The notes beneath the pieces are model-generated. The model did no database searches, was not told the origin of the DNA, and was given only the letters and a program-made list of their open reading frames with translations. From NCBI RefSeq assembly GCF_002216795.1, contig NZ_CP022316.1, positions 2,108,001-2,172,000 on the forward strand: a stretch of DNA of 64,000 bases, written 5' to 3'. The first letter of the stretch is position 1. Each line of letters begins with the position of its first letter. Both the position numbers and the translations under genes were made by a program. Positions 18,967-28,096 of this stretch are shown in pieces. Origin of the DNA: Brachybacterium avium. Lineage in GTDB: Bacteria > Actinomycetota > Actinomycetes > Actinomycetales > Dermabacteraceae.

Positions 18967-19689
18967 ATGACCGTCCTCGAGTCCTACCGCAGTCTCGCTC
19001 AGGCGCAGAAGGGCCGCGCCCGCGGGGCGCCGGCGTACTCGCTGTACGTGAACCGTCCGCTGGGTCGGATCCTGGCGTCGGTGGCGCATGCCGCCGGGCT
19101 GACGCCGAACCAGGTCACCCTGCTCAGTGCGCTCTTCACGTTCACTGGCATCGTTCTTGTGATGGCTGTGCCGCCGTCGTTGCCGCTGGGGATCGCCGTC
19201 TGGCTCCTGTTGGCCATCGGCTATGCCTGGGACAGCGCCGATGGTCAGGTCGCGCGGCTGCGCGGCGGCGGCTCCTTGGTGGGGGAGTGGCTCGACCACA
19301 TCGTCGACTCGGCGAAGCTCGTGAGCCTGCACATCGCCGTCGCGATCGGGGCCTTCCGCTTCTTCGATCCGCTCGAGATCACGTGGCTGCTGGTGCCCCT
19401 CGCCTTCACGGTCGTCGCCACGGTGACGTTCTTCGGGATGATCCTGAACGATCTGCTCAGAGCCCGGATCGGCGCTCCGCAGGCGGCCCAGGCAGGGGGC
19501 TCGTCCCCGCTCCGCGCGGTGCTCGGAATCCCGACGGACTACGGCACCTGGTGCTTCATGTTCGTGCTGTGGGGATGGGCCACCGGATTCATGATCGTCT
19601 ACTTGCTGCTCGCCGTTGCGGCGGTCCTGTACCTGGCGGCCGCGCTCATCATCTGGTTCCGCAAGATGAAGGCACTCGACATCGCGTAG
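18967..19689 (+). CDS. CDP-alcohol phosphatidyltransferase family membrane protein
   Basis: ATG 18967 follows GGAGAT. In-frame codons run further upstream but lie in the regulatory gap. The 240-residue protein carries the complete family motif: D89-xx-D92-G93-xx-A96-R97-x8-G106-x3-D110-x3-D114, plus six hydrophobic helices. The family joins a CDP-activated alcohol or diacylglycerol to a second alcohol at the membrane face using two metal ions. In this locus it may build a phospholipid or phosphoglycan carrier; an ordinary phospholipid role is also possible. It ends 5 bp from the converging glycosyltransferase. Confidence 0.85.
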   Translation: MTVLESYRSLAQAQKGRARGAPAYSLYVNRPLGRILASVAHAAGLTPNQVTLLSALFTFTGIVLVMAVPPSLPLGIAVWLLLAIGYAWDSADGQVARLRGGGSLVGEWLDHIVDSAKLVSLHIAVAIGAFRFFDPLEITWLLVPLAFTVVATVTFFGMILNDLLRARIGAPQAAQAGGSSPLRAVLGIPTDYGTWCFMFVLWGWATGFMIVYLLLAVAAVLYLAAALIIWFRKMKALDIA

Positions 19690-19694
19690 TGGGC

Positions 19695-20858
19695 TCATCG
19701 GCCGAGCTCGACGACGGCTCGGACGAACTCCCCTTGGAATAGCTCGGTGCCGAGCCTGGCCCGGGCGGTCACCGCGTCGGCGACGGCGGCCGCGCGAGAT
19801 CCGTTCCAGTCCCGCAGCAGGTCCCGGGCCGCTTCCGCGATCGCCTCGGCGTCGTCCGGGATGACTCGGACCGCGCCCGCGAATCCTGAGGCGGCTTCCC
19901 GGAGACCGGTGTGATCAGCGACGATCACCGGGCGTGCGCTGAGCAGGGACTCGATCACGACATTGCCGAAGGACTCGTCCCCTCGGGAGGGGACGACCAT
20001 CAGATCCGCATCGCCGATGGCGTTCCAGACCGGGGACCGGAACCCGCGGAAGCGAACCTTCTCCTCGAGACCGAGATCGCGGACACGTGCTCGGAGCTGG
20101 TCCTCGTACCACTCGTATCCAGGGAAGACATCGCCGACCAGGTCCACGGTGGCCTCGACACCCATGCCGTGCAGCAGGGATGCTGCGTCGATGAGGAGGT
20201 CGGGACCCTTCCGCGGAGAGAGCCGCCCGATGAAGAGCAGCCGGGCCGGCCCTTCGATGCGGCCCCGCGGGGGGCGGGTGACAGGCGGCCCCGCTACCCC
20301 GTTGAGGACCACGCGGACCCTCCCCCGTCGTTCCAGCGTTCGCGGCATGCACACGGCACGGCTCGTCTCGGAGTTGAACACGACCCCGTGCGCCAGTGCC
20401 AGGGGTGCGGTCAGCAGCGTGCGCGCCGCCCGGGACAGGGAGGATTCCGCCTCGTGGACGTAGACGATGACCGGGCGGCGGCAGCTCCGTGCGGCGAGAG
20501 TCCAGAACGGCAGGGTCAGCGTGTTCGCGATGACGATGTCCGCACAGACGTCTCTGATCAGTCGCCGCATGCGAGGCAGTGCTGATCCGACGGTCCCGGC
20601 CAGGTGCACCATCCCCCGTGGCGAGAGCATGCTCTTGCGGATGATCGGGACCCCTATGACGCGCACATCGACACCGAGCTCCTCGAGCTGATCCACGAGT
20701 GGGCCGTTCTGGGAACAGGTGGCGATGACGCGGGCGTCCTGCGCGAGCAGCCCCTTGATCGCCTCGAGCATCATCCGGTCCGACCCGTAGAGATCGGCGG
20801 CGGGATTCGCCACCAGCACGGTGCGATCAGCGAGTGGGCCGGCCGGGGGTGTCGTCAC
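19695..20858 (-). CDS. Family 4 glycosyltransferase
   Basis: GTG 20858 overlaps the upstream stop (GTGA), the spacing used throughout this operon. The 387 residues have the GT4/GT-B layout: a glycine-poor acceptor domain, then LLFIGRLSPRKGPDLLIDA, and near the C terminus VPSRGDESFGNVVIESL, which includes the E-x7-E nucleotide-sugar site. It closely resembles the protein encoded at 24288-25460 (shared GSDRM/TSDRM, LSPRKGPDL and SGLREAA/TGLREAA blocks), so the two probably arose by duplication. Last gene of the four-gene coupled operon. Confidence 0.85.
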   Translation of the reverse strand: MTTPPAGPLADRTVLVANPAADLYGSDRMMLEAIKGLLAQDARVIATCSQNGPLVDQLEELGVDVRVIGVPIIRKSMLSPRGMVHLAGTVGSALPRMRRLIRDVCADIVIANTLTLPFWTLAARSCRRPVIVYVHEAESSLSRAARTLLTAPLALAHGVVFNSETSRAVCMPRTLERRGRVRVVLNGVAGPPVTRPPRGRIEGPARLLFIGRLSPRKGPDLLIDAASLLHGMGVEATVDLVGDVFPGYEWYEDQLRARVRDLGLEEKVRFRGFRSPVWNAIGDADLMVVPSRGDESFGNVVIESLLSARPVIVADHTGLREAASGFAGAVRVIPDDAEAIAEAARDLLRDWNGSRAAAVADAVTARARLGTELFQGEFVRAVVELGR

Positions 20859-21757
20859 CGCGAGTCGTCCTCGCGTGGCCAGAGCTCGTCGACGAGCTGA
20901 GCAGTGGAGGCGATATTCGCCCGGCTCGAGGCGCCGAAGACTATCGATTCGAGATTCGGCAGGCCGCACACCCACTCGAGCGCCTCCCGGGGTTGCAGCG
21001 CACCGCTGGCGAAGACGGACATGGCGACGGCACGGAAAGGACGCTTCTCGATCGCGTCCAGGTAGCCGTCCACTCCACCGGACATGCGGAATCCGAGCTT
21101 GTTGATGTTCGAGCACACGATCGGGTTCTGGATCCCCACTGCGTCGAGATCGTCCAGCAGCCGCGGGAGATTCATGGTGATGAAGCCGGGCTCGGCGTCG
21201 TAGTGCGTCCGGACGTGGTCGGCGAAGATGCGGAACGCTTCGGTGAAGCCGAGGCCGGAGAGCAGGTCGACCACGACGTTCTGCATCCAGATCACGGGAG
21301 TGGGAAGCCCGCTGAACATCTTGAGCTCGGCATCGATGAGGAGCGTCGAGATGCCCTCGATGTCCTTCCGCGCGAAGGAGGAGGTCCCTCGGGCGACGCT
21401 GTCCATGAGACCGGTGTCGGGAAGGAACTTCCGGACCGCGCCGAGGAAGCCCTCCTCGGTGATCGCGTTGGCGTACTTGTGGGCGTAGGGCATACACGGA
21501 TAGAACGTCATGCCCGCGTAGTGGGCCGGGTCGGCACGGACGAGGTCGCAGACCTCCTGCATCCTGTCGTGGGTGGTGCACATGAAGGTCGACACGCCCT
21601 CGTCGCGTGCGGCGTCGAGCACCTCCATGATCGCGTCGGTGTCCTGGAAGCGCATCTGCTGGCTGCGAGCCTTCTCCTCCGACATGTGATTGATGCCGAA
21701 GAACTGGTTGTCCCCGAAGAGCAGGCGGTCCATGGTCCGCGTCGTCGTGGCGGTCAT
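20855..21757 (-). CDS. Aldo/keto-reductase-like TIM-barrel protein of polysaccharide loci
   Basis: ATG 21757 overlaps the upstream oxidoreductase stop (ATGA); the frame extends further upstream but that part is a shadow of the neighbour. The 300 residues begin MDRLLFGDNQFFGINHM after a short leader and show alternating beta/alpha segments (STFMCTTHDRMQEV, GMTFYPCMPYAHKYAN, NPIVCSNINKLGFRM, SIVFGASSRANI). The GASS near the end resembles the cofactor-binding end of aldo/keto reductases. The classical Tyr/Lys/His tetrad is not obvious, so the assignment is tentative. Coupling to a Gfo/Idh/MocA enzyme suggests a joint nucleotide-sugar redox step. Confidence 0.55.
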   Translation of the reverse strand: MTATTTRTMDRLLFGDNQFFGINHMSEEKARSQQMRFQDTDAIMEVLDAARDEGVSTFMCTTHDRMQEVCDLVRADPAHYAGMTFYPCMPYAHKYANAITEEGFLGAVRKFLPDTGLMDSVARGTSSFARKDIEGISTLLIDAELKMFSGLPTPVIWMQNVVVDLLSGLGFTEAFRIFADHVRTHYDAEPGFITMNLPRLLDDLDAVGIQNPIVCSNINKLGFRMSGGVDGYLDAIEKRPFRAVAMSVFASGALQPREALEWVCGLPNLESIVFGASSRANIASTAQLVDELWPREDDSR

Positions 21758-22869
21758 CGCACGGCCTCCCCTCGGAGCACGCGCCATGCGCTGCGCGCTC
21801 GGGTAGGGAGCGAGGTCGGTGGCGGGGCGGCGGAGGCAGAGCGCAGCGGTCCATCGACCCGGGCGGCATCCTCGATGATCATCGCGAGGCACTCATCGGT
21901 GATCGCAGCGGAGGTGAAGTCGTTCTGTCCCTCGGATGCGGAGGCCATGACCCGGTGGACGAAGGCGTCCAACTGGTTGCTGTACTCCTCGCCGCGAAGA
22001 TAGAACCAGGGAGCCTCCATGAGCTCGGTCGTGTACTTCACGTTCCATCCAGGGCGGTAGCCCTCGGGAACCGGAGCGCTGTCGCGCAGATACACCTGTA
22101 TCTCCTGTCGGTCTGCATGGATCCTGCCATGGGTCCCCCACAGCGTGATCTGGGTCGTCATCTTCCGCTGGGACTCATCCGACCAGTTCGCGATGAGCTG
22201 CGCGGTGGCCCCGGGATAGTGCAGGGTGGTGGCGACGGCATCATCGATGTTCGCAGAGAAGATGCTGGTCAAGCGACTGCCGCTGACTCCGGTCGGTGCG
22301 CCGAGATACCAGGTCAGCAGGTTCAGAGGATGAGCTGCGTAGTCGTACAGGCACCCGCCTCCGGTCGCACGGCGGCTTCGCCAGGTGGTGCCGGCCTCCT
22401 TGAGCACGACGGGCCCGTAGGCCTCCGCCAGAGCGGTGGTCACCGTGCCCAGGACGCCGAGCTCGAGCAGGCGATGCACCTCGGCGAAGGTGCCGACGAA
22501 GCGATTGTGGTACCCGACCTGGGTGACCAGCCCGGATCGGCGGGCAAGATCGGCGAGCTCCTCGCTCTCGGCGGGATCGATCATGAAGGGCTTCTCGCAG
22601 AAGACGTGGATGTTCCTGCGGAGCGCCTCGCGCACCATTCCCGAGTGGAGGTGGGTGGGGGTGGCGACGATCAGGGCATCCGGCCGGGCCTCGTCCAGCA
22701 TCCGGGTGAGGTCCTTGAACGTCGGCAGACCGGTGTATTTGGTCAGTACGTCCAGCATGTAGCCGGTGGCGTCACAGATGCCGACCACGCGGACATCAGG
22801 ATGCGCGTTGATCATCGACAGGTGCGACAGGCCCATCTTGCCGAGTCCGACAACGGCGACGTCGATCAT
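21754..22869 (-). CDS. Gfo/Idh/MocA family NAD(P)-dependent sugar oxidoreductase
   Basis: ATG 22869 overlaps the upstream glycosyltransferase stop (ATGA). The 371-residue protein has the N-terminal Rossmann motif VVGLGKMGLSHL (GxGxMG) and the family's cofactor/substrate motif CEKPFMIDP around residue 93-101. DYAAHPLNLL supplies the usual catalytic His region. Members oxidise or reduce sugar hydroxyls, often on nucleotide sugars. Here it likely makes an unusual sugar for the polysaccharide with its coupled AKR-like neighbour. Confidence 0.88.
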   Translation of the reverse strand: MIDVAVVGLGKMGLSHLSMINAHPDVRVVGICDATGYMLDVLTKYTGLPTFKDLTRMLDEARPDALIVATPTHLHSGMVREALRRNIHVFCEKPFMIDPAESEELADLARRSGLVTQVGYHNRFVGTFAEVHRLLELGVLGTVTTALAEAYGPVVLKEAGTTWRSRRATGGGCLYDYAAHPLNLLTWYLGAPTGVSGSRLTSIFSANIDDAVATTLHYPGATAQLIANWSDESQRKMTTQITLWGTHGRIHADRQEIQVYLRDSAPVPEGYRPGWNVKYTTELMEAPWFYLRGEEYSNQLDAFVHRVMASASEGQNDFTSAAITDECLAMIIEDAARVDGPLRSASAAPPPTSLPTRARSAWRVLRGEAVR

Positions 22870-24032
22870 CGCAGGGCTCCTTTCGTCTCGGGGGCGTCAG
22901 CGTGCGAGGACGCGGGCACCCTCCCCCGGAGGGCCTTCAGCAGTGCCGTCTCATATTGGTCACCGATCTTCGACCAGGTGAACTCGCTGCGGAATCGTGC
23001 TCGGTTCGCGGCGCCCATGCGGCGTCGGCGTGGAGCGTCGTCCAGCAGCTCGTCGAGGATCCCTGCCAGCTCGGTGGAGTCGGAGAAGTGCTCGTTGTCG
23101 TCACCGACGACCCAGGAGTTGTAGACGTTCCGGTGGGCGACGACGGCATTGCCGGCCGCCATGGCCTCGACCAGGGACGGGTTGGTGCCGCCGACGGTGT
23201 GGCCGTGGAGGTAGAGACCGGCATGGTGGCGCAGCGCCGAGAGCCGTTCGGGATCGAAGATCGCGCCGGGGAACAGCACCTCGTCGGAGGCGGCCGCCCT
23301 CACCGCCGCGACGTACGGCTCGTGGCCCTCGTAGGGGCCGACGACGACGAGCGGCATACCGCGATGCCGTCGCGACCAGGCAGAGACGATCTCGAGCACC
23401 GAGTTCTCCGGAATCGGACGGCAGACCACGATCCCATAGCGCCCGGGGTGCAGGCCCTCGGCCTCGACGGGCCCGGTCGGAGCATCGAGAACCTCATGCG
23501 CCCCGTAGGTGATGGTGGTGACGCGCCGCCGGCCGAAATGCCGGCCCAAATATTGCGCGATCACGGGATGATCCGCGATCAGCACGTCGCCGACGAGGCC
23601 TGCCAGCCGCTCGTTGGCCAACAGGATCGCCTGTTTGGCGAGGCCCCAGCGCTTCCGGGTCCATTCCATGCCATCCATGTTGATGACATTGGGAACCCGG
23701 CGCAGTCGCGGCACGATGTCGAAGACCCCGGTGTTGTACCCGAAGGTCAGCCACACCTCTCCCGACCGGTGGGCGCGCAGAGCATGGCGCACAGAGGTGA
23801 GATCGAATGCGGATGTCCCCCGCCACCCCTCCCGCGGCTCACGTATCAGAACCCGTTCGAGGCCGTTCCACTCGTCGGTGGTCGTGGCCCCGTGGCCCGG
23901 GAGCTGGCAGTAGACGACGACCCGCCATCCCCGATCCCGGAGGTACAGACCGACGTTCTCGGCGGCCGTCTCGAACCCCCCGTAGGCCGCTGGGACCCCA
24001 TGGGTCCCGAGAATACGAACTGTGGGCTGCAT
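22866..24032 (-). CDS. Glycosyltransferase with DUF1972 N-terminal domain (rhamnosyltransferase-like)
   Basis: ATG 24032 has AGGGGAC just upstream. The 388 residues open with ILGTHGVPAAYGGFETA, the signature of the DUF1972 domain found at the start of rhamnosyl- or glucosyltransferases of the GT4 class. The C-terminal half has the GT-B nucleotide-sugar site HGHTVGGTNPSLVEAMAAG. First gene of the coupled four-gene operon; a strong promoter lies 135-170 bp upstream (24174-24202). It probably acts early in repeat-unit assembly at the cytoplasmic face. Confidence 0.87.
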   Translation of the reverse strand: MQPTVRILGTHGVPAAYGGFETAAENVGLYLRDRGWRVVVYCQLPGHGATTTDEWNGLERVLIREPREGWRGTSAFDLTSVRHALRAHRSGEVWLTFGYNTGVFDIVPRLRRVPNVINMDGMEWTRKRWGLAKQAILLANERLAGLVGDVLIADHPVIAQYLGRHFGRRRVTTITYGAHEVLDAPTGPVEAEGLHPGRYGIVVCRPIPENSVLEIVSAWSRRHRGMPLVVVGPYEGHEPYVAAVRAAASDEVLFPGAIFDPERLSALRHHAGLYLHGHTVGGTNPSLVEAMAAGNAVVAHRNVYNSWVVGDDNEHFSDSTELAGILDELLDDAPRRRRMGAANRARFRSEFTWSKIGDQYETALLKALRGRVPASSHADAPETKGALR

Positions 24033-24173
24033 GCTGAGTCCCCTCGCTTGCTGATTGCGATTGGTGGCGTGTCCGGTACCCGCCCTCGTATGCGTGGACC
24101 CGGCTGCTGAACGGCTCAGCGGTGGCTACGACCCTCTCCGGCCGCAGAATGTCCGTATTGTGACGCATTGCCC

Positions 24174-24202
24174 AAATATAGTCGGCGCAGCTCACCACGT
24201 CC
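24174..24202 (-). promoter_or_regulatory. Promoter of the minus-strand glycosyltransferase operon
   Basis: On the minus strand: TGGACG (24197-24202), 17 bp, TATATT (24174-24179). Transcription would start near 24167 and leave a leader of ~135 nt before ATG 24032. The -10 is a 5/6 consensus match. Confidence 0.55.
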
Positions 24203-24287
24203 AGCAGAGCCTCCGTGACTCGAGTTCTCGACCAGCGGTGCGTCCGTCCCTGCGCGAGCGTGGCCCGATTTCGGTCGGGGGCCCGGG

Positions 24288-25460
24288 TCATGACGGGGTG
24301 CTCTCCCAGCTTCCCCTGCTCTCTGCCCCGCAGGCGCGGTTGATCGTCGCCCGGTAGCCCTCGGGGTCGTGGCGCCGCAGCGCCTCGTTCCGGCTGTCTC
24401 TCAATGAGCGCACGATGCTGGACCAGGAGTCGGTGACGTCCACGAGGGCGTCGGCGATCGCGCGCGCATCCCCGGCGGGCACCAGGCGGGTGGTGCGATA
24501 GCCTCCTGCCGCTTCCCGCAGCCCGCTCGAGTCGCTCGCGATGACGGGACGCAGTGCGAGGACGGCTTCGACCGCCGAGTTCCCGAAGGGTTCGTCGAAG
24601 CGCGACGGGGCCAGCAGGATGTCTGCGCGGGCCAGGTGCGGCCAGATGTCCCTCTGGAGCCCGGCGAAGTCGACGTCCACTCCGCTCCCGGCCGCCTGGC
24701 TGCGCAACTGGTCCTCGAACCATTCGTCGCCTGCTTCGGCGGTGCCCAGCATGGTGAGCTGCACGCGCTTCCCCTCCTGCTGGATCAGGGACGCGGCCTC
24801 GAGGGCGAGGTCCGGACCCTTGCGCGGTGAGAGCCTCCCCATGTGCAGGATCCGCAGTGGGGGCTCGAGCGGTTCGCGCGGTGGCGCCGGGTGCGGGGGA
24901 GAAGCGATCCCGTTGCGGACGATCTCGGAGCGTCGGGCGAGGGCGGGGAGTGCGCGACGCATCGTCTCCAGTGAGGCCCGGCTGCTCACGAGCGTTCGCT
25001 GCGACGCGAGGTGAGGGAGGTACAGGAGGCGATCCAGCCAGCGGTTGCCGGAGCCGGCGACCTCATGGATGTGACTGATCGACCGGATTCCCTGATGGCG
25101 GGCGAGGAGGGGCCACTGCGGGATCGCCGTCGTCGAGACGTAGATGACTTCTGGCCGAATCCGCCGGATCAGCCGCCTGATGCTTCGCAGGCCCAGCAGT
25201 GCCCGACGAGCCGTGGCCGGCCATCGCCGTGGTCGCAGCAGGTGTTTGCCGGTCACGAGCATCGTGATGATCTCGATCTCTGCGCCGGCGCGCTCCAGCT
25301 CGACGACCAGCGGGCCCGTCGACGGGAGGGCGACCACCACCCGGCATCCGACCTCCCGCAGGCCGCGCACGCTCTCCAGGAGCATCCGGTCCGAGGTGAA
25401 GAGCCCGGCCCCGGAATGGGCGGCCAGGACGGTCGGGGCGTCGCGTCTGCTCACGGTCAC
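24288..25460 (-). CDS. Family 4 glycosyltransferase
   Basis: GTG 25460 gives 390 residues. GT4 features: ILHMGRLSPRKGPDLALEA in the linker to the donor domain, and APSRFDEPFGNSAVEAVLALRPVI with the E-x7-E site. It is a paralogue of the GT at 19695-20858. It is separated from the coupled operon by 255 bp that contain that operon's promoter, so the two are probably transcribed separately. Role: sugar transfer in exopolysaccharide repeat synthesis. Confidence 0.85.
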   Translation of the reverse strand: MTVSRRDAPTVLAAHSGAGLFTSDRMLLESVRGLREVGCRVVVALPSTGPLVVELERAGAEIEIITMLVTGKHLLRPRRWPATARRALLGLRSIRRLIRRIRPEVIYVSTTAIPQWPLLARHQGIRSISHIHEVAGSGNRWLDRLLYLPHLASQRTLVSSRASLETMRRALPALARRSEIVRNGIASPPHPAPPREPLEPPLRILHMGRLSPRKGPDLALEAASLIQQEGKRVQLTMLGTAEAGDEWFEDQLRSQAAGSGVDVDFAGLQRDIWPHLARADILLAPSRFDEPFGNSAVEAVLALRPVIASDSSGLREAAGGYRTTRLVPAGDARAIADALVDVTDSWSSIVRSLRDSRNEALRRHDPEGYRATINRACGAESRGSWESTPS

Positions 25461-25707
25461 CCGGGGCCTCGTCGTGGTGCGTGTCGGCTCATGGCGACGA
25501 CCGCGGCCGCGCCCCGCCGGCGCGGCGCTCGATGGCGGAGGGGCTGCTTCCCTGAATGCTCACGACTGTTGGCCTCGCGCTTTCCGTGGGCGTACCCACC
25601 TCCCGCCGATTGGACGAAATGTCGGATATGTACGCTTTGGACCCAATGTATGCCCGAACGCGTCCCGAGTCCAGACCGCCCGGCGACCTTGCCTCGCCCC
25701 CATCACC

Positions 25708-25720
25708 TACGATGCGCCTC
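25708..25720 (+). promoter_or_regulatory. -10 box of leaderless histidine-kinase transcript
   Basis: TACGAT (25708-25713) followed by 7 nt and the ATG at 25721, the geometry of a leaderless start. No ribosome site is visible. Confidence 0.5.
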
Positions 25721-27321
25721 ATGCCCCCGACCGTCCCCGCGAGCGCGCCGCCGCAGCGCCGGGGCGCGGATGGACGGTCAGGATCCGGGTGCTGACCACG
25801 ATGATCGCCTTCGTGATGGTGGGGCTGGCCCTGACCGGGGTGCTCACCTACGCCGCACAGTTCCGTGCCCTGGACCAGCGGGTCACCCGCGAGCTCTGGC
25901 AGGAGTACGACGAGCTCGCGCTGATCGCCGCGAACACGGAGGAGAGCGGCGCGCCGGTCCACGCCACCGTCGACAGCGTGCTGCTGCATGCCACCGACTC
26001 GGCGGCTCCGTCGGACGGCGAATCGGTGCTCACCTTCCTCGACGGCGAGCCGCGCTACGAGCCGCGCGCGCAGGAGTACGCGCTGCTGCAGGCGGACTCC
26101 CCCGAGCACCAGCAGGTCCAGCAGGCGATCCTGGACGCCTACGAGCCGGGCGGGGCCGTCATCGTCCCGCTGGAGGCCTATGGCCGGGATCTGCGGGTGC
26201 TGATCGCCTCGGTGCGGGTCGCCGGCGACGAGTCCGAGGGCATCTTCGTGGTCGCGAGCGATATCGGCGCCCAGCGCCGCAGCCTGTGGCAGAGCGTCCT
26301 GACCTTCTCGGTCCTCTCGGTGATCACGCTGCTGATCGCCGGTTGGGTGGGGTATGTGGTCACCGGGCGTCTGCTGCGGCCGCTGGAGGACCTCCGCGCG
26401 GCCACCGGGCAGATCACCGTGGACGACCTCGAATACCGGGTGCCGGTGCCCGAGGTGCGGGACGACATCAGTGCGCTCGCCCAGAACTTCAACCGCATGC
26501 TGGGCCGCATCCAGGAGGGCTTCGCCGCGCAGCGCCGCTTCATGAGCGACGTCGGCCACGAGCTGCGCACCCCGCTGACGATCGTGCGCGGCACCCTGGA
26601 GACCACCGATACGGAGGATCCCGGCGATGTGCGGGAGTCCCACGAGATCGCGCTCGACGAGCTGGACCGGATGGGTCGCGTCGTCGGGGACCTCTCCGAG
26701 CTGGCGGCCTCGGCACGACCCGACTACGTGCGTCCCAGGCCCCTGGACCTGACCGCGTTCGCGCGCTCCGCCTTCGCCCGGATCGAGCACATCGCCGAGC
26801 GGGAGTGGATCCTGGAGCGCACGGTGGACGCGATGGCCGACGCCGACGAGCAGCGCCTGGTCCAGGCGGTCGTGCAGCTCGCCGCCAACGCCGTGCGCTA
26901 CAGCGATCAGGGCAGCCGGATCCGTCTCGGAGTGGACCGGGTGCCGGGTGCGGAGGGGCCCGAGATCCACGTGAGCGTGCAGGATGAGGGCATCGGCATC
27001 CGCCCCGAGGATCAGCGGAGCATCTTCGAGCGCTTCACGCGGGTGGACGGCAGCCGGGGCTCCGGGACGGGGCTCGGCCTGCCGATCGTGAGGTCGATCG
27101 CCGAGGGCCACGGCGGCGAGGTGCGGCTGAGGTCCGCGCCCGGTCAGGGCTCGACCTTCACGATCGTGTTCCCGCAGTCCGCACGCGTTCCGCCGGCCGA
27201 CGCCGAGCGGCCGGCGGCCGCCGGCTCCGCAGGCCCTGGCTCCGCACGCGATACTGGGTCGCGGGAACCGACCCCCGCTGACGACGATGACCCAGCTGAC
27301 CGCAGGAGGAACGACGGATGA
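25721..27321 (+). CDS. Sensor histidine kinase (OmpR-class partner)
   Basis: The frame with the kinase domains is open from VRIRVLTTMIAFVMVG onward. ATG 25721, placed 7 nt after TACGAT, enters that frame only if one G is added to the run at 25761-25764, giving QRRGRGWTVRIRV. Otherwise GTG 25789 or ATG 25801 would start it. Domains in order: TM helix, extracytoplasmic sensor of about 130 residues with no recognised fold, TM helix, HAMP, H-box SDVGHELRTPLTI, N-box, G-boxes DEGIGI and GSGTGLGLPIV. A Pro/Ala-rich tail runs to the end. The stop overlaps the response-regulator ATG (ATGA). The signal is unknown. Confidence 0.88.
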
Positions 27322-28007
27322 GGATCCTCATCGCCGAGGACGAGGCGCGCATCGCCCGCTTCGTGGAGCGCGGCCTGACAGCGAACGGCTTCGCCTGCAC
27401 CGTGGTGGAGAACGGCATCTCCGCGCTCGATCTCGCCTCCAGCGGGGACTTCGATCTGCTGATCCTCGACGTGGGCCTGCCGCGGATGGACGGCTTCCAG
27501 GTGCTGAACGCGCTGCGCGGGATGGACGTGCAGATCCCGATCCTCATGGTCACCGCCCGCACCGGGGTGGAGGACACCGTGCAGGGCCTCGAGGGAGGCG
27601 CGAACGACTACATCGCCAAGCCCTTCCGCTTCGAGGAGCTGCTGGCCCGGGTGAAGCTGCGCGCCCGGGAGGCCGCCGCCGGAGCGGGCAGCGTCAGCGC
27701 CGACGTGCTCGAGCTGGGTGATCTCGCGCTGGATCTGCGCACCCGCGTCGCCACCTGCTCCGCAGACGGGCGGCCGCGCTCGGTGGAGCTGTCCTCCCGC
27801 GAGTTCACCATGGCCCGCGTGTTCCTGGAGAACCCGCACCAGGTGCTCACCCGCGACCTGCTGCTGTCCAAGGTGTGGGGCTACGACTACGACGGCGCCT
27901 CGAACGTGGTCGACGTGTACGTGGGCTACCTGCGCACCAAGCTCGGTGCTCCGCGCCTGGTGACCGTGCGCGGCGCCGGATACAAGCTCGTCGACCCGGC
28001 GGCCTGA
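27318..28007 (+). CDS. OmpR/PhoB-family response regulator
   Basis: ATG 27318 overlaps the kinase stop, with AGGAGGA just upstream. The 229-residue protein has a receiver domain with acidic pocket E7-D8, phosphoacceptor D51 (LLILDVGLPRMDG), the conserved Thr in MVTAR and Lys in AKPF. A winged-helix effector follows with SREFTMARVFLENP and VRGAGYKLV. It is cotranscribed with its kinase. Tandem 11-bp-spaced boxes and a palindrome lie just downstream, before the Asp/His-rich gene, and are the likeliest target. Confidence 0.93.
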   Translation: MRILIAEDEARIARFVERGLTANGFACTVVENGISALDLASSGDFDLLILDVGLPRMDGFQVLNALRGMDVQIPILMVTARTGVEDTVQGLEGGANDYIAKPFRFEELLARVKLRAREAAAGAGSVSADVLELGDLALDLRTRVATCSADGRPRSVELSSREFTMARVFLENPHQVLTRDLLLSKVWGYDYDGASNVVDVYVGYLRTKLGAPRLVTVRGAGYKLVDPAA

Positions 28008-28034
28008 GCCGTGCCGGCACTGCGCGCACCGGGG

Positions 28035-28073
28035 CATGAGAGTCCTCTCATGGCGCGTTCACCTGCGTCTCAT
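28035..28073. promoter_or_regulatory. Candidate response-regulator operator
   Basis: CATGAGAGTCCTCTCATG (28035-28052) is a perfect 18-bp palindrome. TCTCAT recurs at 28046-28051 and 28068-28073, 22 bp apart, with a weaker GTTCAC halfway (28057-28062). That is the 11-bp periodicity expected for OmpR-class regulators, placed upstream of a -10-like CACGAT (28084-28089). Confidence 0.45.
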
Positions 28074-28096
28074 CGCCGTCGGGCACGATGCGCGAC

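Noticed and set aside
24033-24287. A plausible-looking minus-strand peptide (ADYIWAMRHNTDILRP)
   Set aside because: The stretch coincides with the -35/-10 promoter of the downstream operon and has no start site or homology.
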